NCBI RefSeq assembly: GCF_027533625.1
Contig: NZ_JAQAGZ010000025.1
Location: 1-64,000 of the forward strand
Reading direction: 5' to 3'
DNA: 64,000 nucleotides
Origin: Paenibacillus gyeongsangnamensis
Lineage (GTDB): Bacteria; Bacillota; Bacilli; Paenibacillales; NBRC-103111
The translations under genes were made by a program, and so were the position numbers. The notes below the pieces were generated by a model. That model saw only the letters and a list, made by a program, of their open reading frames with translations. It was not told where the DNA came from and searched no databases. Shown here piece after piece: positions 27,301 to 36,728 of this stretch (positions are counted from its first letter, which is position 1; the number at the start of each line of letters is the position of its first letter).

Positions 27301-27709
27301 TGACTTGACTGAAGGCATTCATACGGTAAGGCTTCAAGTAGCTCAATCAGGCTGGAATTTAAACTGGTTTGAACTGGCAAATGTTGCAGAAGCAGGGTCC
27401 CAAACGGCAGGGCTGGCACAGCCGACGGAGCCATCGAGTACGCAGTTGGCAGTGAGCGTACAGTCTGTCATGAAGCCCGAGAACATGGTCGGACAGCCTG
27501 ACCAGGTCGATCCTCAGAAGCTTAATGAGGAGATCTGGAGGGCCATCAAGGGACCGAACGTCCCGATGCCTGCGCCCAAGCATAATTTCTACACTTCCGG
27601 GAACGCCGCTGGCAAGGACAGCGACGACCTATCAGGAGCGGGATCCGCGGCTCGAAAACAACTTGCACGCACGATTGAATCTTGGAATCAAGGAACTGTA
27701 AATAATTAA
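24359..27709 (+). CDS. Secreted YncE-type beta-propeller/phosphoesterase with NEW3 and CBM6-like inserts
   Basis: This protein of 1116 residues starts with a signal peptide (about 1-27, ending SAYA). About 40-400 is a beta-propeller with repeated SPDGKxLYVA units. From about 445 (PIKHIIYIVKENRTYDQVLG) to 770 is an alkaline-phosphatase-superfamily phosphoesterase with HYGMHS and VVEDDAQGGVDHVDAHR. About 775-880 is a NEW3/CARDB-like beta-sandwich. About 885-1008 is a CBM6-like carbohydrate module (KVEAEDYLDMSG, DPGDWMDYT, WNLNWFEL). The last 100 residues (LNEEIWRAIKGPNVPMPAP) look like the normal tail of the phosphoesterase, so the two modules sit inside it. The inserted part is more AT-rich. 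GGAGGA precedes the ATG. The phosphoester or phosphonate substrate is unknown. Confidence 0.82.
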   Translation: MKIKKLSKKLSAAALALFVLGAGSAYASYSMVAGPQVNGTAYTPSGWKVTPVGVQKPAGFYPANAVLSPDGKAVLVPTVIGDPNNNGVQSIKVMDAKDGSLIQDFDLRSGDHSIRQGGGPGLIFSHDGRNIYLATANKNSVLVFDWDASVSKLKLNRQIDLPSGSFAQTVAISPDDKTLYVAAGFKNKLLAVDIASGNTAQASVGSYPYGVGLSADGHTAYVTNQAESTISILSVDGLTLTPQNKLTVGTHPNSMLLDAKRNWLYVANGDSDTISIVNTVSNTVVNTISLAPYPDAPNGSSPTNMTLSPDGGTLYVANSGNNDVAVVDVSDKGEFGRTKGLIPTGWYPTGVQVAPGGQLLITSAKGLGTGPNVGKDPANPQNGPYITLMLQGYLSVVPAPSESQLATYTRMVRENNGFDDKGKAKGFDKHFNAPGTIVPRHPGEGSPIKHIIYIVKENRTYDQVLGDLGKGNGDPSLTLFGWNVTPNQHKLAQQFVTLDNFYADGEVSQDGWDWATEANSNPFNQYLTHQYYGGTGGGYDSSGYLDSQVTAGNADPSRAFLWDAAAAAGMTFRHYGMHSLPSDWFGPNNEVKCPAGKYCTFEKLLNDNTDHDYPWFDMGITDMARYQEWNKEFQQYVANDNLPTFQFIDLPRDHSAGGGTALALATDNDQALGKIVETVSHSKYWKDTAIFVVEDDAQGGVDHVDAHRTIAQVISPYTQRGIIDSHFYSQVSMLRTMELLVGLGPLTQFDAAALPMIYSFGDKPNFAGYDAVMAPTVSATVSSPIVNSGQTVTVTGTVNNSAGSPLSGTTLHLVAPNGWTVTPGDIPMKEIPSGGSASASWTVTVPMSVSSGRQQFTVQANYPLIGNFTGSNTGSISVTVNGAPVQIPGKVEAEDYLDMSGIQTENCSEGGQDVGYLDPGDWMDYTIKVPSSGTYKVNYRVAVNSSTPGSVNFLLDGVSKKITSLPSTGGWQNWATVSDQVDLTEGIHTVRLQVAQSGWNLNWFELANVAEAGSQTAGLAQPTEPSSTQLAVSVQSVMKPENMVGQPDQVDPQKLNEEIWRAIKGPNVPMPAPKHNFYTSGNAAGKDSDDLSGAGSAARKQLARTIESWNQGTVNN

Positions 27710-27729
27710 TAAAATCCGGTTACTATGAA

Positions 27730-27768
27730 CCATATACCCGGAGGCAGACAGGCTATCCGGGTATATGG
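27730..27768. repeat. 12-bp perfect inverted repeat between phosphoesterase and RND genes
   Basis: CCATATACCCGG (27,730-27,741) and CCGGGTATATGG (27,757-27,768) are perfect reverse complements with a 15-nt loop. No T-run follows, so it could be an operator for the efflux gene or an RNA hairpin at the 3' end of the previous message. Confidence 0.6.
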
Positions 27769-27847
27769 ACCAAAGCGCCTGGCGGCAAGAAGGAAACAGG
27801 AAGAAGGGGGCGTGAATATCGGGCTCTGAATAGGAGGCCGATCCGTT

Positions 27848-30800
27848 ATGCAGCGAGTGATTGAAGCAGCGATGAAACGTTCGATGATAGTTGTCGTATC
27901 GATTTTGCTCATTTTGGGTTGGGGTGGAATATCCGCCTATAAGATGGAACGCGATTATCTCCCACCTATCAATAACTCTACGCTCATGATCAGTGTGCGG
28001 GCGGACAACTACCAAGCCGATCAAGTGAAAGCAAGCCTAGCAGGAGTGATGGAGCAGGCGATACGAAATATTAACGGATTAGAATCACTGGAGATCAATT
28101 CCTTTAACGGCGGATTGCTGTGCAGTCTTTACTTTCCCTTTCGTTATGATATGGAAAAGGCCGAAGGAGAAGTTGCACAAGCATTGACCGGTCTGACCCT
28201 CCCTTCCGGAGTTCAAAAGCCTCTTGTCACTCGGGTGAGTACCAGCTCTTTTCCGATTATGAGGCTTAGTGTGGCGAGCCAGTCCGATCAAGCGGATGAA
28301 AATGCCCTTCGCACCTCGCTTCAGAACGAAGTGGCGAGTCCACTCAAAAGTGTGCCCGGAGTAGGTGACATACGTATCACCGGCGGGGGGGATAACGGAT
28401 TTGTAGTGACGCTTCGGATGAAGGATCTGGAGAAGACGGGATTCACATTGGATGACGTCAAACGCTCCCTTGTTTCGCCCGGTACGGTCTGGCCGCAAGG
28501 GAAGATCATCACCGACCATTTATCGATTCCTATCAGGGTCACGGGCCCGGGTGCAAGCGCTCAGGATGTAAACGAGACTCTGATTCATGGTACGAACGGG
28601 AAAACCATCCCGCTATCTGCCGTAGCAGACGTATCCGCATCCATGGTCGATCTTCAGACCGTTTCGCGTACGAATGGTAAGCCTAGTGTCATCTTGGATG
28701 TGATTAAGAATCCTTCATCGAATATTATCGATGTATCGAATCGAGTGCATGAGCGTATCCAAGAACTTCAGAGAGTTTTACCCAAAGACATTCAGCTTTC
28801 GGTCTCATTCGATCGTGCTGAAGATGTCAGGGCATCACTTAAAGGGCTGATTCGTGAAGGGCTGCTAGGCTGTCTATTTTCCATGCTGAGTGTCTTGTTA
28901 TTTCTTCGAAATATCCGAGCTACTCTATTGATTGCCTTGTCCTTGCCGATTTGCCTGCTCACAACGACGGCTTTGCTGAAATGGATGGGAATCAGCTTGA
29001 ATATTCTTACCGTATCCGGATTGGTAGTCGCGATGGGGAGAGTCGTAGATGATTCGATCGTCATTCTTGACAATATGGTTCGAAAAATCCAGGGCTCCGA
29101 TCGTAAAGTCCATCTTCAGCTCTTGTCCGGTGCGGTTCGTGAATTGATGCCCGCCATTGTTTCGTCGACGGCAACGACGATCGTAGTGTTTATCCCGATC
29201 ATCCTGGTGGGAGGGATCGTTCAAGCTAGTTTCTCGGCTTTTGCCTGGACGGTCGTCATTGCTTTAATCGTATCGCTGTTCGTTTCGCTTTTCGTCGTTC
29301 CGGCGTTCGCCCATCTCTGCTGGAGAGAATTTCGAGTGAATTCTCATACCACCCAGCCCTTTGCGAATCGAATGCTGCGATGGGCATTTTCTCGAAGAAA
29401 ATGGGTCATGGCTCTGACCCTTGTTATTTTTGCCGGCACAACTGCGGAGGCATTCGTTCTTCCTGTGAATTTTCTTCCTACAAGCGGTCCGGGGGAAATT
29501 TCCATTAAGGCAGCGTTACCCGAAGGGAGTTCTCTTAAGGCCGTCGATAGCGAAGTAAAAAGGGTGGAGGATCTGTTAAAATCGAATTCACAAATCGAAA
29601 CCTTTACTTCAACCATAGGCTCCTCCTTTATGCCACAGTTTGACGATGTGTTTGACGATGGCGGGGGATGGATTCAATCCACAACGGAAGCCAATCTAAC
29701 GGTTAAAGTAAAAGCGAATGTAAATGTGGATACGGTTGTAACGGAACTTCGAAATCAACTGTGGGCTTTACAAAGTGCCGCCAAGTATACGGTGACCAAT
29801 CGTAATATTTCGGGTGATGATTCGCAGTTAAAGGTCATCTTTACAGGAGCGGATGCCGAGGCGCTCGATAGTATCGCCCGGAAAGCCCGAAATATACTGA
29901 AACTCGTATCTGGACTTAGTGTTGAAGGAATTGAAAATGATGAGGGAAGCGGCACTTCGTACCATTTAGTTCTAAATCAGGATCAAATCAAACGCAGCGG
30001 AATCAAAGTAGAGGATATTGTAAATCGAATTCAGCCGTATTTATCACAAGGAACAAGGCTGGATGCATCCGTAGGCGGTCAACCTATCCCGCTCATCCTG
30101 AACACGGATCTCGATTCTACGGCCAAACAATCCGGGAAGGACGTCCTATCCTTATTGGCGAATGAAACCTTTGAGTCCAAGGATGGACAAAGTTTCAGCT
30201 TACAACAGCTCACTTCTATCGCTCCAAACCATGGATTATCCGTATACCGGGATCGTGACGGTCACCCTTTCTCCGTTGTTACCGCCAATATCGTTACTCA
30301 GGATGTAGAAAAGGTGACTAACCAAGTCCGAACGGTTATGAATGGATTAAACCTTCCAAAAGGAGTGAGCTATTCTTTCGGAGGGATTTCCGGACAAGTT
30401 CAGCAGATGATCATGGAAATGGCGATTTCCTTGTCTATTTCTGTGGTGCTCGTTCTCTTGATTGTGAGTTCAGTCTTCCGAGGATGGACAGCTCCTCTGT
30501 CCGTACTTGTATGCATCCCGCTATCCCTCATTGGCTCGGTATGGGGAATGGTTCTATTCGGAAAGCAGTGGAATCTTGCCGCATTTATTGGGGTTTTAAT
30601 GCTCATTGGCATCGTGGTAACCAACGGAATTGTACTGGTCGATAAAATAGAGCGGAACATGTCAAGCGGGATGATTCCGGAAGAGGCCATTATACAGGGA
30701 ACATTATCCCGTATACGGCCTGTCCTTATGACGGCATTCGCGACGATATTGACATTACTTCCGCTGGCGCTTTCTTCCCGATCGGACACGGTAATTTCCC

Positions 30801-30952
30801 AAACTCTGGGCATTGTGGTTGTGGGCGGGATGCTCAGTTCAACATTCATCAGTTTAATTCTGATACCTATCATTTATAAGTGGATGCATAAAAAATCCGT
30901 TGTTACTTCTTCGGATTCAAGCATCGCCATAATGGATGGCAGGGTTATATAA
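27848..30952 (+). CDS. RND-family efflux transporter permease (SwrC/AcrB-like)
   Basis: This protein of 1034 residues has the duplicated RND design: one N-terminal membrane helix, a large extracellular loop domain, six helices including GLVVAMGRVVDDSIVILDNM (the proton-relay Asp pair), then a second loop domain and six more helices with VTNGIVLVDKIE. Gram-positive members such as SwrC export lipopeptides and other amphiphiles. No membrane-fusion or outer-membrane partner is adjacent, as usual in Firmicutes. GGAGG precedes the ATG. The inverted repeat at 27,730 may be its operator. Confidence 0.9.
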   Translation: MQRVIEAAMKRSMIVVVSILLILGWGGISAYKMERDYLPPINNSTLMISVRADNYQADQVKASLAGVMEQAIRNINGLESLEINSFNGGLLCSLYFPFRYDMEKAEGEVAQALTGLTLPSGVQKPLVTRVSTSSFPIMRLSVASQSDQADENALRTSLQNEVASPLKSVPGVGDIRITGGGDNGFVVTLRMKDLEKTGFTLDDVKRSLVSPGTVWPQGKIITDHLSIPIRVTGPGASAQDVNETLIHGTNGKTIPLSAVADVSASMVDLQTVSRTNGKPSVILDVIKNPSSNIIDVSNRVHERIQELQRVLPKDIQLSVSFDRAEDVRASLKGLIREGLLGCLFSMLSVLLFLRNIRATLLIALSLPICLLTTTALLKWMGISLNILTVSGLVVAMGRVVDDSIVILDNMVRKIQGSDRKVHLQLLSGAVRELMPAIVSSTATTIVVFIPIILVGGIVQASFSAFAWTVVIALIVSLFVSLFVVPAFAHLCWREFRVNSHTTQPFANRMLRWAFSRRKWVMALTLVIFAGTTAEAFVLPVNFLPTSGPGEISIKAALPEGSSLKAVDSEVKRVEDLLKSNSQIETFTSTIGSSFMPQFDDVFDDGGGWIQSTTEANLTVKVKANVNVDTVVTELRNQLWALQSAAKYTVTNRNISGDDSQLKVIFTGADAEALDSIARKARNILKLVSGLSVEGIENDEGSGTSYHLVLNQDQIKRSGIKVEDIVNRIQPYLSQGTRLDASVGGQPIPLILNTDLDSTAKQSGKDVLSLLANETFESKDGQSFSLQQLTSIAPNHGLSVYRDRDGHPFSVVTANIVTQDVEKVTNQVRTVMNGLNLPKGVSYSFGGISGQVQQMIMEMAISLSISVVLVLLIVSSVFRGWTAPLSVLVCIPLSLIGSVWGMVLFGKQWNLAAFIGVLMLIGIVVTNGIVLVDKIERNMSSGMIPEEAIIQGTLSRIRPVLMTAFATILTLLPLALSSRSDTVISQTLGIVVVGGMLSSTFISLILIPIIYKWMHKKSVVTSSDSSIAIMDGRVI

Positions 30953-30992
30953 TTTTAAGCTTAAAATATGGTAGAAATGGGGTTTTGCCAAT

Positions 30993-33900
30993 ATGGTTTT
31001 CTCACAAAGCATATTGCTGAACAAAAAACGATCCCGAAAAACGTTGCGTTTAATCGGTTGTCTTGCATCAGTCATGATGTTGATTTTCAATGTGTTCGTC
31101 TCATCTTTCATTCATGTCGCTGACGCTGCTGCCGGCCAGACTATAACACCGGACAAACCCGTTTTCATTCAAGGGGAAACCATTACCCTATCGTACACAG
31201 GGGCCGGTGCAAACGGGAAGGATTGGGTCGGTCTCTACAAGGGTGGATCTGGCTCATACTTTACATGGAAATATATACAGCCTGGCGACGGGAAAGTTAG
31301 TTTCACTGGGCTGGCCCCAGATAATTATGATGCGGTCTATTTTGTAAATGACGGTTATACGTCAGTGGCTCGCACGTCATTCCAAGTCGTTCCACGCGTC
31401 CCTGTGACCGGAGTGACTCTTGATCAACCGAAGGTAAGAATGTATCCAGGCGAAACCACAACATTAACGGCTGCTGTTATGCCCGCTAATGCGAACGATA
31501 CCCGTGTTTCGTGGACAAGCAGCGACCCCACTGTTGTATCTGTAAACTCAATAGGCGGCAGCGCATCGCTGACCGGAAATCTTCCTGGGAAGGCGACAGT
31601 GACGGCCACAACTTATGATGGAAGTTTTACGTCTGTTGCGAATGTTACAGTGGACCCCATAGGTTATATCCGAGTGGCGGGAATAGCGGTAGACAAACCG
31701 GCAGTAACACTAGGGAAAGGGCAAACGACGCAATTAAATGCAACGATCAAGCCGACGAATGCGAGTAACCCGAATGTCGTGTGGACAAGCAGTAATCCAA
31801 GCGTGGCTACGGTAACCGCAAGTGTATACGCTGGTACGGTTACCGCAGGTGTATACGCTGGTACGGTTACGGCAGGCGTGTACGGTGCGACTGTCCAAGC
31901 GATAAGCGGGGGAACTGTTACCATTACAGCGACATCAGCGGACGACCCGGGATATTTTGTTACCTCGACGATCACGGTCAATGTGCCTGTAACCGGAGTA
32001 TCACTGGATCAGACAAGTATGCAATTGCTTGCGAATCAATCTGCACAGCTTCATGCCATCTTGTCTCCTGCAGATGCGTTGAATAAAAATGTGACATGGT
32101 CATCCAGCGATCCGAATATTGTGCAGGTCACGGGCATCAGCGGTACGACCGACGCCAATGTTGTTGGCTTGAAGGTCGGGACGGCCAAAGTCACCGTACG
32201 TACCATTGATGGGAATTTCACGGCAGATTGCACGGTCAAAGTAACACAATCGATTTCAAATCAAGAATTGCTGCATTTGAAGTTCGATGACAATTTAACC
32301 GATAGTTCTCTCTACAACACGAAGGTTCTAGTTAATGGGCCTGCTCCTGTTTACGTGCCCGGCAAATTTGGCAAGGCGCTTCAGCTTAGCGCTTCCAGCG
32401 TAACCGGTGCTACATATCTGGATCTCGGCAACTCGGATCAATTTTTTAAATTTGGAAGATACACGGATTTTACCTTTGCCTTCTGGACGAAAATTCCAAC
32501 AACGGATAATGTGGCAACATCCATTATCTCCAACATGGATTCGAGCCTGGCGGCGAACAACGGCTGGAATATTTCCGTAGCAGGAAACGTAATCAGAGCC
32601 CAATACGCCCCTTCCGGTTATCCGGGTTTGGTCATGAATATGGATGGTGTTGTCGATAACAGCTGGCATCATGTAATTGTTTCGTACAAGCGGGATGGAA
32701 TGGCCACATTTTATCGGGACGGCGTTCCAGTCTCATCTTACGATATCAGCTCGATCATGGGGGACGTTGACACTCCCTTTACGCCAAAAATCGGAGTCGA
32801 TGGGAAAGGTCAGTTCTTAGGCAAATCCAATGTTATCCTCGATGAGATGAGAATGTTCAGAAAAGCAGTAACGGCTGATGAAGCGATGACCTTATACAAG
32901 GAAGGGCAAGTATTTGTCTCAGGTGTTACCGTCGATAAATCGGTTGTTGCCTTGAACAAGGGCGAGTCGACACAGCTTAACGCCACCCTCACACCGGCTA
33001 ATCCGGATAATCCGAATGTGACATGGAAAAGCAGCAATCCGTTCGTTGCGTCCGTTGCAGGTGGACTCGTGACGGCGGTTTCCGGGGGTACAACGAAAAT
33101 CACTGTAACCACGGCCGATGGAGGGTTCCAGGCGGTTGCGAACGTTACGGTCAACGGTCCGTCGAACCCGGTCGCAGGGGTCAAATTGGACTCCCCAACT
33201 CTTGAAATGCGGCAAAGCCAGAAGGCCAATCTTCATGCGGTTCTATCTCCGGCGATGGCAACGAATCAAAACTTGATCTGGTCTTCCAGCGACCCGACGA
33301 TCGTAGGTGTAACAGGGGTTCCGGAAGGAACGGATGCCGTTGTTGAAGGACTGAACCCAGGGGTTACTATCGTTACGGTTCGAACCGAAGACGGAAACTT
33401 TACAGACACATGCATCGTCACGGTAGATGACAGCGCAGGCAATAAACCGAACATGATAAAAATGAGCTTTGAGAATAATATGCTTGATATCGCAAGGAAT
33501 GTGAATGCAGCCGTTTACGGTACCCCGGCATTTGTTCCCGGCAGAATCGGCAATGCACTGCTCCTTGATGCAACGGGTACTTATCTGGATCTGATCAAGC
33601 CCCAACTCGGCGACGCTTCGGATTTTGCTTTGTCGTTCTGGATCAACTCCGCGGCAACGACCGATAATCGAGTGCTGGTTTCCAACAAAGATGTATCCAA
33701 TCCTGTGGGCACAGGTTGGTCTGTCGGGCTTGAGAATGGCGGCATCCATTGGAACTATAAGACTTCAGGCAGCGCACCGTTAGATTACATCGTTGCTAAC
33801 GTAGCGGATGGTAACTGGCATCATATTGCCATATCCCATGACCGGGCTTATGACAAATACGCCGATTTCTACAAAGATGGAGTATTGATAGCCAGCGTTG

Positions 33901-35921
33901 ATCTTTCAAACAATGTTGGAACGATTGATTCCGGCTTTTCCACGAAATTAGGCGCAGACGGAACAGGACATCTTTGGGGTAATGCGAAGGTACAAATCGA
34001 CGAACTGCAATTGTACAATAGAACGTTAAAAGCAAGTGAGGTCGCTCAGCAATTCTCTGTACCATCCAATCCGGACAACCCGGCTGCACCTGTCATAACA
34101 TTGAAAGGCGACAATCCGATGATCGTTGGACTCGGCAGCGCATTTACCGATCCGGGCGCAACAGCCATGGACGAACAGGACGGAGACATTACTTCTCTCA
34201 TTAAGGTTACAGGCAGCGTGAATACGAGCCTAGCAGGGACGTATACGCTGCTATACGATGTGACTAACAGTAAGGGCAGTAAGGCAGCAACCGTAACTCG
34301 AAGTGTTTATGTGAAGGACATGAACGTAACGGTGCCGGATACGCAAGCTCCAATCTGGCCAGTTACCAGTACCCTGACCGCTTCCAATATCGGTAAACAT
34401 GGGGCGACGCTCAATTGGACTGCGGCCATAGATAATGTAGGAGTAACTGCATATAAGTTATACACAGTTACGGGAAGCACGTACTCCGAGGTAATCACGT
34501 TAGGCAACGTATTAACCTATAATGTAAAAGATTTGAATCCTGGTTCGAGCTATACATTTACCGTTAAAGCCGGGGATGCAGCGGGGAATTGGAGTAATTA
34601 CGGACCTAGCGTTACCATTCAAACTCTCCGTAATTCCAGCGATGATTCGAACAATCATCCTCCTGCATCTGGCAATGCCGGGGGAGCGCCATCTACACCT
34701 GAACCAATAAAAACGGGTAAGGAAAAAGATAAGGTGACTTTAAATCTTACTACTGACGCCAAAGTAACGAATGAAAAGACTAGCGATGGCAGGTCCGTAA
34801 CGAAAGTAACCGTAGATGCGGACAAGCTGACGAAAGCCTTCTCTACTTCTGATCAAACCCGGCTGGTTATCATCGAAATCAAAGGTTCCGATCCGGTGAA
34901 CAAGGTAGAACTCCCTGTAAATGCTCTCTTGGATGCCGCTGCTAAGAAGCCGGGAGCCATTGTACAAATTAAAGTAGATGGGGCAAGCTATAGTCTCCCG
35001 GTACATGTGTCTAAGAATTTGCCAAAGGATCAGGTAGTCACAGTCACTATTACGAAAGTATCCGGAAATTCTGATGATGCTCTGAATGCCGCAATCCGTA
35101 AGGAAGGGGCACAGAAGCTGGCTAACCCGGTTGACTTTAACGTAAGTGTAAACGGTAAGGATATAACGGATTTCAATGGGGCTTATGTAGAACGTACCTT
35201 GACCTTACCATCTGAAGTAGACCCAGGCAAGGTTACAGCGGTTTGGTTTGATGGGAACAACCGCATAAGCTGTATCCCGTCCGTCATTTCAAATGTCAAC
35301 GGATCGGCTGAAGTGACGATTCATTCTCCGCATAACAGTATTTATACGGTGATTCAGTCCGACAAATCTTTTGCCGACATGCAGGGTCATTGGGCTAGAG
35401 CGGATGTGGAAATGTTAGCGAACAAGCTGATTGTGAACGGAGAAACGGATCGTACCTTTGCACCTGATAACCGGATTACACGTGCTGAATTTGCAGCTCT
35501 GCTGGTACGTTCGCTTGGTCTGGTCGAAGTAAATTCGGAGAAGCCGTTTGCGGATGTGAATTCAGAGGACTGGTTTGCCGGATCCGTAGGAGCAGCGCAA
35601 AAGGCCATGCTTATTGCCGGCTTTGAGGATGGCACCTTTAAACCGAATGCGAACATTACCCGCGAACAGATGGTTTCGATGATCGTACGAGCTCTGAAAG
35701 TCGGCGGAAAAGAAGTTCAGGCCGATACTCAAGCACTTGATAAGTTTACTGATCGTAACGGTATTGCCGATTGGGCAAAAGATGCGGTGGCCGGGTCCCT
35801 TGCAGCTAATATTGTCCAAGGCATAACGGATACGACATTTGCTGCAAAAGAGAACGCTACACGTGCTCAAGGCGCTTCTATGTTGAAGAGAATGCTGCAA
35901 TATTCGCAATTCATTAATTAG
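30993..35921 (+). CDS. SLH-anchored multidomain surface protein (Big_2, LamG, FN3)
   Basis: This protein of 1642 residues has a signal peptide (about 1-47), a small beta domain with DWVGLYKGGSG, and three Big_2 Ig-like domains (about 134-420). Then come a LamG/concanavalin-like domain (424-640), two more Big_2 (643-812), a second LamG (818-1030), a DUF5011-like Ig domain (GLGSAFTDPGATAMDEQDGD), an FN3 domain (about 1115-1210), a linker region, and three SLH domains (about 1456-1642) that bind pyruvylated cell-wall polymer. No catalytic domain is evident, so it may be an adhesin or glycan-binding surface protein. A strong terminator follows. Confidence 0.88.
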   Translation: MVFSQSILLNKKRSRKTLRLIGCLASVMMLIFNVFVSSFIHVADAAAGQTITPDKPVFIQGETITLSYTGAGANGKDWVGLYKGGSGSYFTWKYIQPGDGKVSFTGLAPDNYDAVYFVNDGYTSVARTSFQVVPRVPVTGVTLDQPKVRMYPGETTTLTAAVMPANANDTRVSWTSSDPTVVSVNSIGGSASLTGNLPGKATVTATTYDGSFTSVANVTVDPIGYIRVAGIAVDKPAVTLGKGQTTQLNATIKPTNASNPNVVWTSSNPSVATVTASVYAGTVTAGVYAGTVTAGVYGATVQAISGGTVTITATSADDPGYFVTSTITVNVPVTGVSLDQTSMQLLANQSAQLHAILSPADALNKNVTWSSSDPNIVQVTGISGTTDANVVGLKVGTAKVTVRTIDGNFTADCTVKVTQSISNQELLHLKFDDNLTDSSLYNTKVLVNGPAPVYVPGKFGKALQLSASSVTGATYLDLGNSDQFFKFGRYTDFTFAFWTKIPTTDNVATSIISNMDSSLAANNGWNISVAGNVIRAQYAPSGYPGLVMNMDGVVDNSWHHVIVSYKRDGMATFYRDGVPVSSYDISSIMGDVDTPFTPKIGVDGKGQFLGKSNVILDEMRMFRKAVTADEAMTLYKEGQVFVSGVTVDKSVVALNKGESTQLNATLTPANPDNPNVTWKSSNPFVASVAGGLVTAVSGGTTKITVTTADGGFQAVANVTVNGPSNPVAGVKLDSPTLEMRQSQKANLHAVLSPAMATNQNLIWSSSDPTIVGVTGVPEGTDAVVEGLNPGVTIVTVRTEDGNFTDTCIVTVDDSAGNKPNMIKMSFENNMLDIARNVNAAVYGTPAFVPGRIGNALLLDATGTYLDLIKPQLGDASDFALSFWINSAATTDNRVLVSNKDVSNPVGTGWSVGLENGGIHWNYKTSGSAPLDYIVANVADGNWHHIAISHDRAYDKYADFYKDGVLIASVDLSNNVGTIDSGFSTKLGADGTGHLWGNAKVQIDELQLYNRTLKASEVAQQFSVPSNPDNPAAPVITLKGDNPMIVGLGSAFTDPGATAMDEQDGDITSLIKVTGSVNTSLAGTYTLLYDVTNSKGSKAATVTRSVYVKDMNVTVPDTQAPIWPVTSTLTASNIGKHGATLNWTAAIDNVGVTAYKLYTVTGSTYSEVITLGNVLTYNVKDLNPGSSYTFTVKAGDAAGNWSNYGPSVTIQTLRNSSDDSNNHPPASGNAGGAPSTPEPIKTGKEKDKVTLNLTTDAKVTNEKTSDGRSVTKVTVDADKLTKAFSTSDQTRLVIIEIKGSDPVNKVELPVNALLDAAAKKPGAIVQIKVDGASYSLPVHVSKNLPKDQVVTVTITKVSGNSDDALNAAIRKEGAQKLANPVDFNVSVNGKDITDFNGAYVERTLTLPSEVDPGKVTAVWFDGNNRISCIPSVISNVNGSAEVTIHSPHNSIYTVIQSDKSFADMQGHWARADVEMLANKLIVNGETDRTFAPDNRITRAEFAALLVRSLGLVEVNSEKPFADVNSEDWFAGSVGAAQKAMLIAGFEDGTFKPNANITREQMVSMIVRALKVGGKEVQADTQALDKFTDRNGIADWAKDAVAGSLAANIVQGITDTTFAAKENATRAQGASMLKRMLQYSQFIN
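31815..31895 (+). repeat. 27-bp tandem repeat, three units, inside a Big_2 domain
   Basis: Three in-frame 27-bp units (31,815, 31,842, 31,869) encode TASVYAGTV, TAGVYAGTV and TAGVYGATV. The first two units are almost identical at base level. They lengthen one loop of the second Big_2 domain, which suggests recent slippage expansion. Confidence 0.8.
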
Positions 35922-35966
35922 TTCCAATATAAATTGACTGCTGAAGAAGTAAGATTAGACAAGCAA

Positions 35967-36003
35967 AGAGATGGTGTTCTTTCGACACCATCTCTTTTTT
36001 TTA
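35967..36003 (+). terminator. Strong terminator after the SLH gene
   Basis: AGAGATGGTGT (35,967-35,977) and ACACCATCTCT (35,985-35,995) form a perfect 11-bp stem with a 7-nt loop, and a long T-run follows. Confidence 0.9.
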
Positions 36004-36038
36004 TACAAATTATTTGGAGGCATGTATGTTATGCTCAG

Positions 36039-36599
36039 TTACGACCCAGGGGGCTGTTTAAAATATTCGCCTCGCTTCAGACCGTCGACAAATTGCTGCA
36101 GCCATTCGTAATATCTATTTGCATGACGAAGCTTATGTAAGTCTTGAAGGGCTGCCTGCCGTTCATTGTCCGGTGTCTGTTCATCAAGGATGAGCTCTTT
36201 CAGCTCGGGAAGAACATGGTTAATGGCTGATGTCATTACATCGATTTCACGCTGGAGCTTCAGAGTGAAAAAGTTTTGAAACGCAAGAAAAAAGTTTGTC
36301 TCTGCCATATACAAATCCTTTCGCTCCTGCTTTTCCTCCAATTTCATGACCATTTGGGATTCCATCAGCGATCGAACCGCATAGCTCATATTGCTTTTGC
36401 TCATGTTCATGCGCGTCTTCATATCTTCGAGCGTCATGGGCCGATCTTCAAAAAACATAATCCCGTATAATTGTCCGGACGAATGAGTCGCGCCGTACAA
36501 ATCCATCGTTTCAGCAATGGCTTCAATCACTTGCTGCCTGATGCGCAGCCTTTGATCCCTTTTCTGATTCTCTGCATTTTGAGACACTAGATTGTTCAC
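36039..36599 (-). CDS. GbsR/MarR-family transcriptional regulator
   Basis: This 186-residue protein has a winged HTH of the GbsR type (ATHSSGQLYGIMFFEDRPMT, then MNMSKSNMSYAVRSLME) and a helical C-terminal part. GbsR-like proteins often respond to choline or related small molecules; the ligand here is unknown. The start is a GTG at 36,599. Upstream on the minus strand is a TTGTA-TAC-TACAA dyad (about 36,630-36,645), possibly its own operator. It converges with the SLH gene and is divergent from the HAD gene region. Confidence 0.85.
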   Translation of the reverse strand: MNNLVSQNAENQKRDQRLRIRQQVIEAIAETMDLYGATHSSGQLYGIMFFEDRPMTLEDMKTRMNMSKSNMSYAVRSLMESQMVMKLEEKQERKDLYMAETNFFLAFQNFFTLKLQREIDVMTSAINHVLPELKELILDEQTPDNERQAALQDLHKLRHANRYYEWLQQFVDGLKRGEYFKQPPGS

Positions 36600-36728
36600 A
36601 TCCCCGTTCGTATCGTTAATCCTCTCTTGTAGTATACAAAATATTTTTAACGGATGCGAGGAGAAGGGGATTTACGTAAAATTTACTTTGGATTAATAGT
36701 CTGTTGACACAAGGATAATTCGGTTTAG

